Shown: positions 62,668 to 64,000 of the stretch, one piece after another
How the letters are laid out: every line of letters starts with the position of its first letter
How positions within the stretch are numbered: position 1 is the first letter of the stretch
Assembly: GCF_049942825.1 (NCBI RefSeq)
Contig: NZ_CP187970.1
Span: forward strand, 6,200,001 to 6,264,000
DNA length: 64,000 nucleotides
From: Paenibacillus_G sp049942825
GTDB lineage: Bacteria; Bacillota; Bacilli; Paenibacillales; NBRC-103111
Direction of reading: 5' to 3'
Notes under the pieces: generated by a model
Seen by the model: only the letters and a program-made list of their open reading frames with translations
Database searches by the model: none
What the model was told of the DNA's origin: nothing
Program-made: the position numbers and the translations under genes

Positions 62668-64000
62668 CTAGAACTGAAACTCCACTTCCTCCACTTGAGG
62701 GCCCCTTCGGTCCAGCCGAGTATGCTGTTCCACAGAACTGTCCGGGTTCTGCAGAATCTGTCCGAGCATATCCGAGAATTCTTGACTTAGAGACTCGATG
62801 GTCTCTTGACGGAAGAGAGAAGTGCTGTATTCCCAATGACATACAAGAGCATCGGGGCTTTCATGAACCTCCAGAGCGAGATCGACCAGCGAGATTCCAT
62901 TATGAAACGGATGATGCCGCACGTTTAGCGTGTTCGCATGGATCGACGTCTTGTACATGTTATGCATAATAAAAGCCGTGTCGAACAGCGGATTACGGGA
63001 ACGGTCTCTCGTCAGGTTCAGGGCCGCCACTATATCCTCGAACGGATACTCTTGATGTTCCAGGGTTTGCAGCGTATTCTCCTGCACCTGCTTCAGGAAT
63101 TCGAGGAACGTAGCCTTCTTCGTGGATTGATTGCGCAGAACAATCGTATGCACAAACATGCCAACCACCGCATCCAAAGCGCCGGCCGGCCTTCCTTGAA
63201 CCACGGATCCGATGATAATATCTTCCTCGCCCGTCCGCTTCGCCAAAAGCAAATGGTATACGGCAAGCAGTATGACAAACACGGTCACTCCCGTATCTTG
63301 AGAAAAGCGATATACCGCATCCGTCAATGCCGGATCAAGCTTGCCCGTGATTTGATCACCTTCGAACGTCTTAACGGAAGGCCTCTTGTAATCCGTCGGC
63401 AGGTTCAATTGGGGCAGCGTGCCGGAATATCGGGTCATCCAGAACGATTTCAATGCTTCCATGCCGTCCGACAGCCGCAGTTCATTTTGCCATACCGCAT
63501 AGTCTTTATATTGGATGGAGAGAGGCTGAAGCTCGTCGTCGTTCTCATAATAATGCAGCAGCTCACGAAAGAAAGTCAGCAGCGAGGTGCCGTCGGAAAT
63601 AATATGATGAATATCGAATAAAAAAGCATGATGGCCGCCGGTCACCTCATAGAGCGCACACCGTATCAAGGGCGCCTGCCTTAAATCAAACGGTTTTGTG
63701 AATTCCTTGAGCACGCCGTCCAAATGCTCCATCCCAACGACTTGCTTATGAACCTCTATGACAGCACTTACGTCTTGATGAATGATTTGTACGGGCTCGG
63801 CATCTATCAGATCAAAGGAGGTCCGCAGCGATTCATGCCTGCGGATGACTTGGTCCAATGCAGACTGCAATCGCTTAGTATCGACAGGCCCTTCAAATAT
63901 AAGAGCAACAGGAGTGTTGTACATGGTGAGCTCCGCGTCGTATTGTGTCATGACAAATATTCTGCTCTGAGCGGAGGACAAGGGATAATGCGCCCGGCTA
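62668..64000 (-). CDS. NRPS condensation domain (5' part beyond window)
   Basis: The frame is open to the window edge, so only the C-terminal 444 codons are visible. They form one complete condensation domain: AHYPLSSAQSRIFVMTQ at the edge is its first core motif, HHIISDG its catalytic motif, and EDIIIGSVVQGRPAG and EYPFEDIVAALNL the later cores. The protein ends about 20 residues after the domain (VEEVEFQF) and the next NRPS starts 46 bases downstream. A start at 63981 (TTG) is ruled out because the core motif continues upstream of it. A C domain at the very end of a protein implies that either it condenses onto the PCP of the next protein, which lacks a full C domain, or acts as a release domain. 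Confidence 0.9.
   Translation of the reverse strand, partial: SRAHYPLSSAQSRIFVMTQYDAELTMYNTPVALIFEGPVDTKRLQSALDQVIRRHESLRTSFDLIDAEPVQIIHQDVSAVIEVHKQVVGMEHLDGVLKEFTKPFDLRQAPLIRCALYEVTGGHHAFLFDIHHIISDGTSLLTFFRELLHYYENDDELQPLSIQYKDYAVWQNELRLSDGMEALKSFWMTRYSGTLPQLNLPTDYKRPSVKTFEGDQITGKLDPALTDAVYRFSQDTGVTVFVILLAVYHLLLAKRTGEEDIIIGSVVQGRPAGALDAVVGMFVHTIVLRNQSTKKATFLEFLKQVQENTLQTLEHQEYPFEDIVAALNLTRDRSRNPLFDTAFIMHNMYKTSIHANTLNVRHHPFHNGISLVDLALEVHESPDALVCHWEYSTSLFRQETIESLSQEFSDMLGQILQNPDSSVEQHTRLDRRGPQVEEVEFQF

Noticed and set aside
62668..63981. Complete 437-residue condensation-domain gene starting at TTG 63981
   Set aside because: The first core motif of the C domain (AHYPLSSAQ) continues in frame upstream of that codon to the window edge, so the gene is cut by the window.
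1..64000. tRNA, rRNA, CRISPR arrays, insertion sequences, integrases
   Set aside because: No cloverleaf-like gene, rRNA segment, regular short-repeat array or transposase was recognised anywhere in the window.

Overview
The window looks like chromosomal DNA of a high-GC, spore-forming Firmicute of the Paenibacillus type. The grounds are Bacillales-style ribosome sites (AGGAGG variants), a lutABC operon, a rhamnose operon of the Gram-positive kind (rhaEW fusion, rhaI, rhaB, DeoR-type regulator) and a large trans-AT polyketide synthase (PKS) cluster. The genus is inferred from gene content only.

Region 1 (1-16.3 kb) is metabolic. It holds a secreted alpha/beta hydrolase cut by the window edge, then the lactate-oxidation operon lutA-lutB-lutC with a FadR-type regulator. 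Next come rhaI-rhaB-rhaR, a rhaEW gene with a small sensory-rhodopsin-transducer-like protein, a two-domain class II aldolase-like gene with a broken copy of its own 3' end behind it, and a MarR regulator with an MFS transporter on the plus strand. Two intergenic stretches hold lineage-type repeats. A direct-repeat motif is shared by the rhaEW and aldolase leaders and suggests co-regulation.

Region 2 (16.4-64 kb, all minus strand, open at the right edge) is a hybrid NRPS/trans-AT PKS cluster. In transcription order it encodes: the end of an NRPS with a condensation domain; an NRPS with half a condensation domain, A, PCP and terminal reductase; an Asp/Glu-type racemase; an O-methyltransferase; a discrete AT-like protein; an AT-enoylreductase fusion; a KS joined to a degenerate AT-like region; and five PKS proteins. 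The PKS line reads KS-AT0 | KR-ACP-KS-DH0 | KR-ACP-KS-DH-KR-ACP-KS-DH-KR | MT-ACP-KS-DH-KR | MT-ACP-ACP-KS-KR-ACP-ACP-KS | DH-ACP-ACP-ACP-KR-KS-end. No extension module has a working AT, so malonyl units must come from the stand-alone AT domains.

Every PKS gene break falls inside a module, after the KS. DH and KR blocks in the 3,478-aa PKS are almost identical copies about 4.5 kb apart. The last protein ends in a KS plus a DH stub at a strong terminator, with no thioesterase. Read colinearly, the line would make a chain with hydroxyls, a partly methyl-branched conjugated triene and a further alkene. The starter unit, the link to the NRPS and the release step are not resolved in this window.
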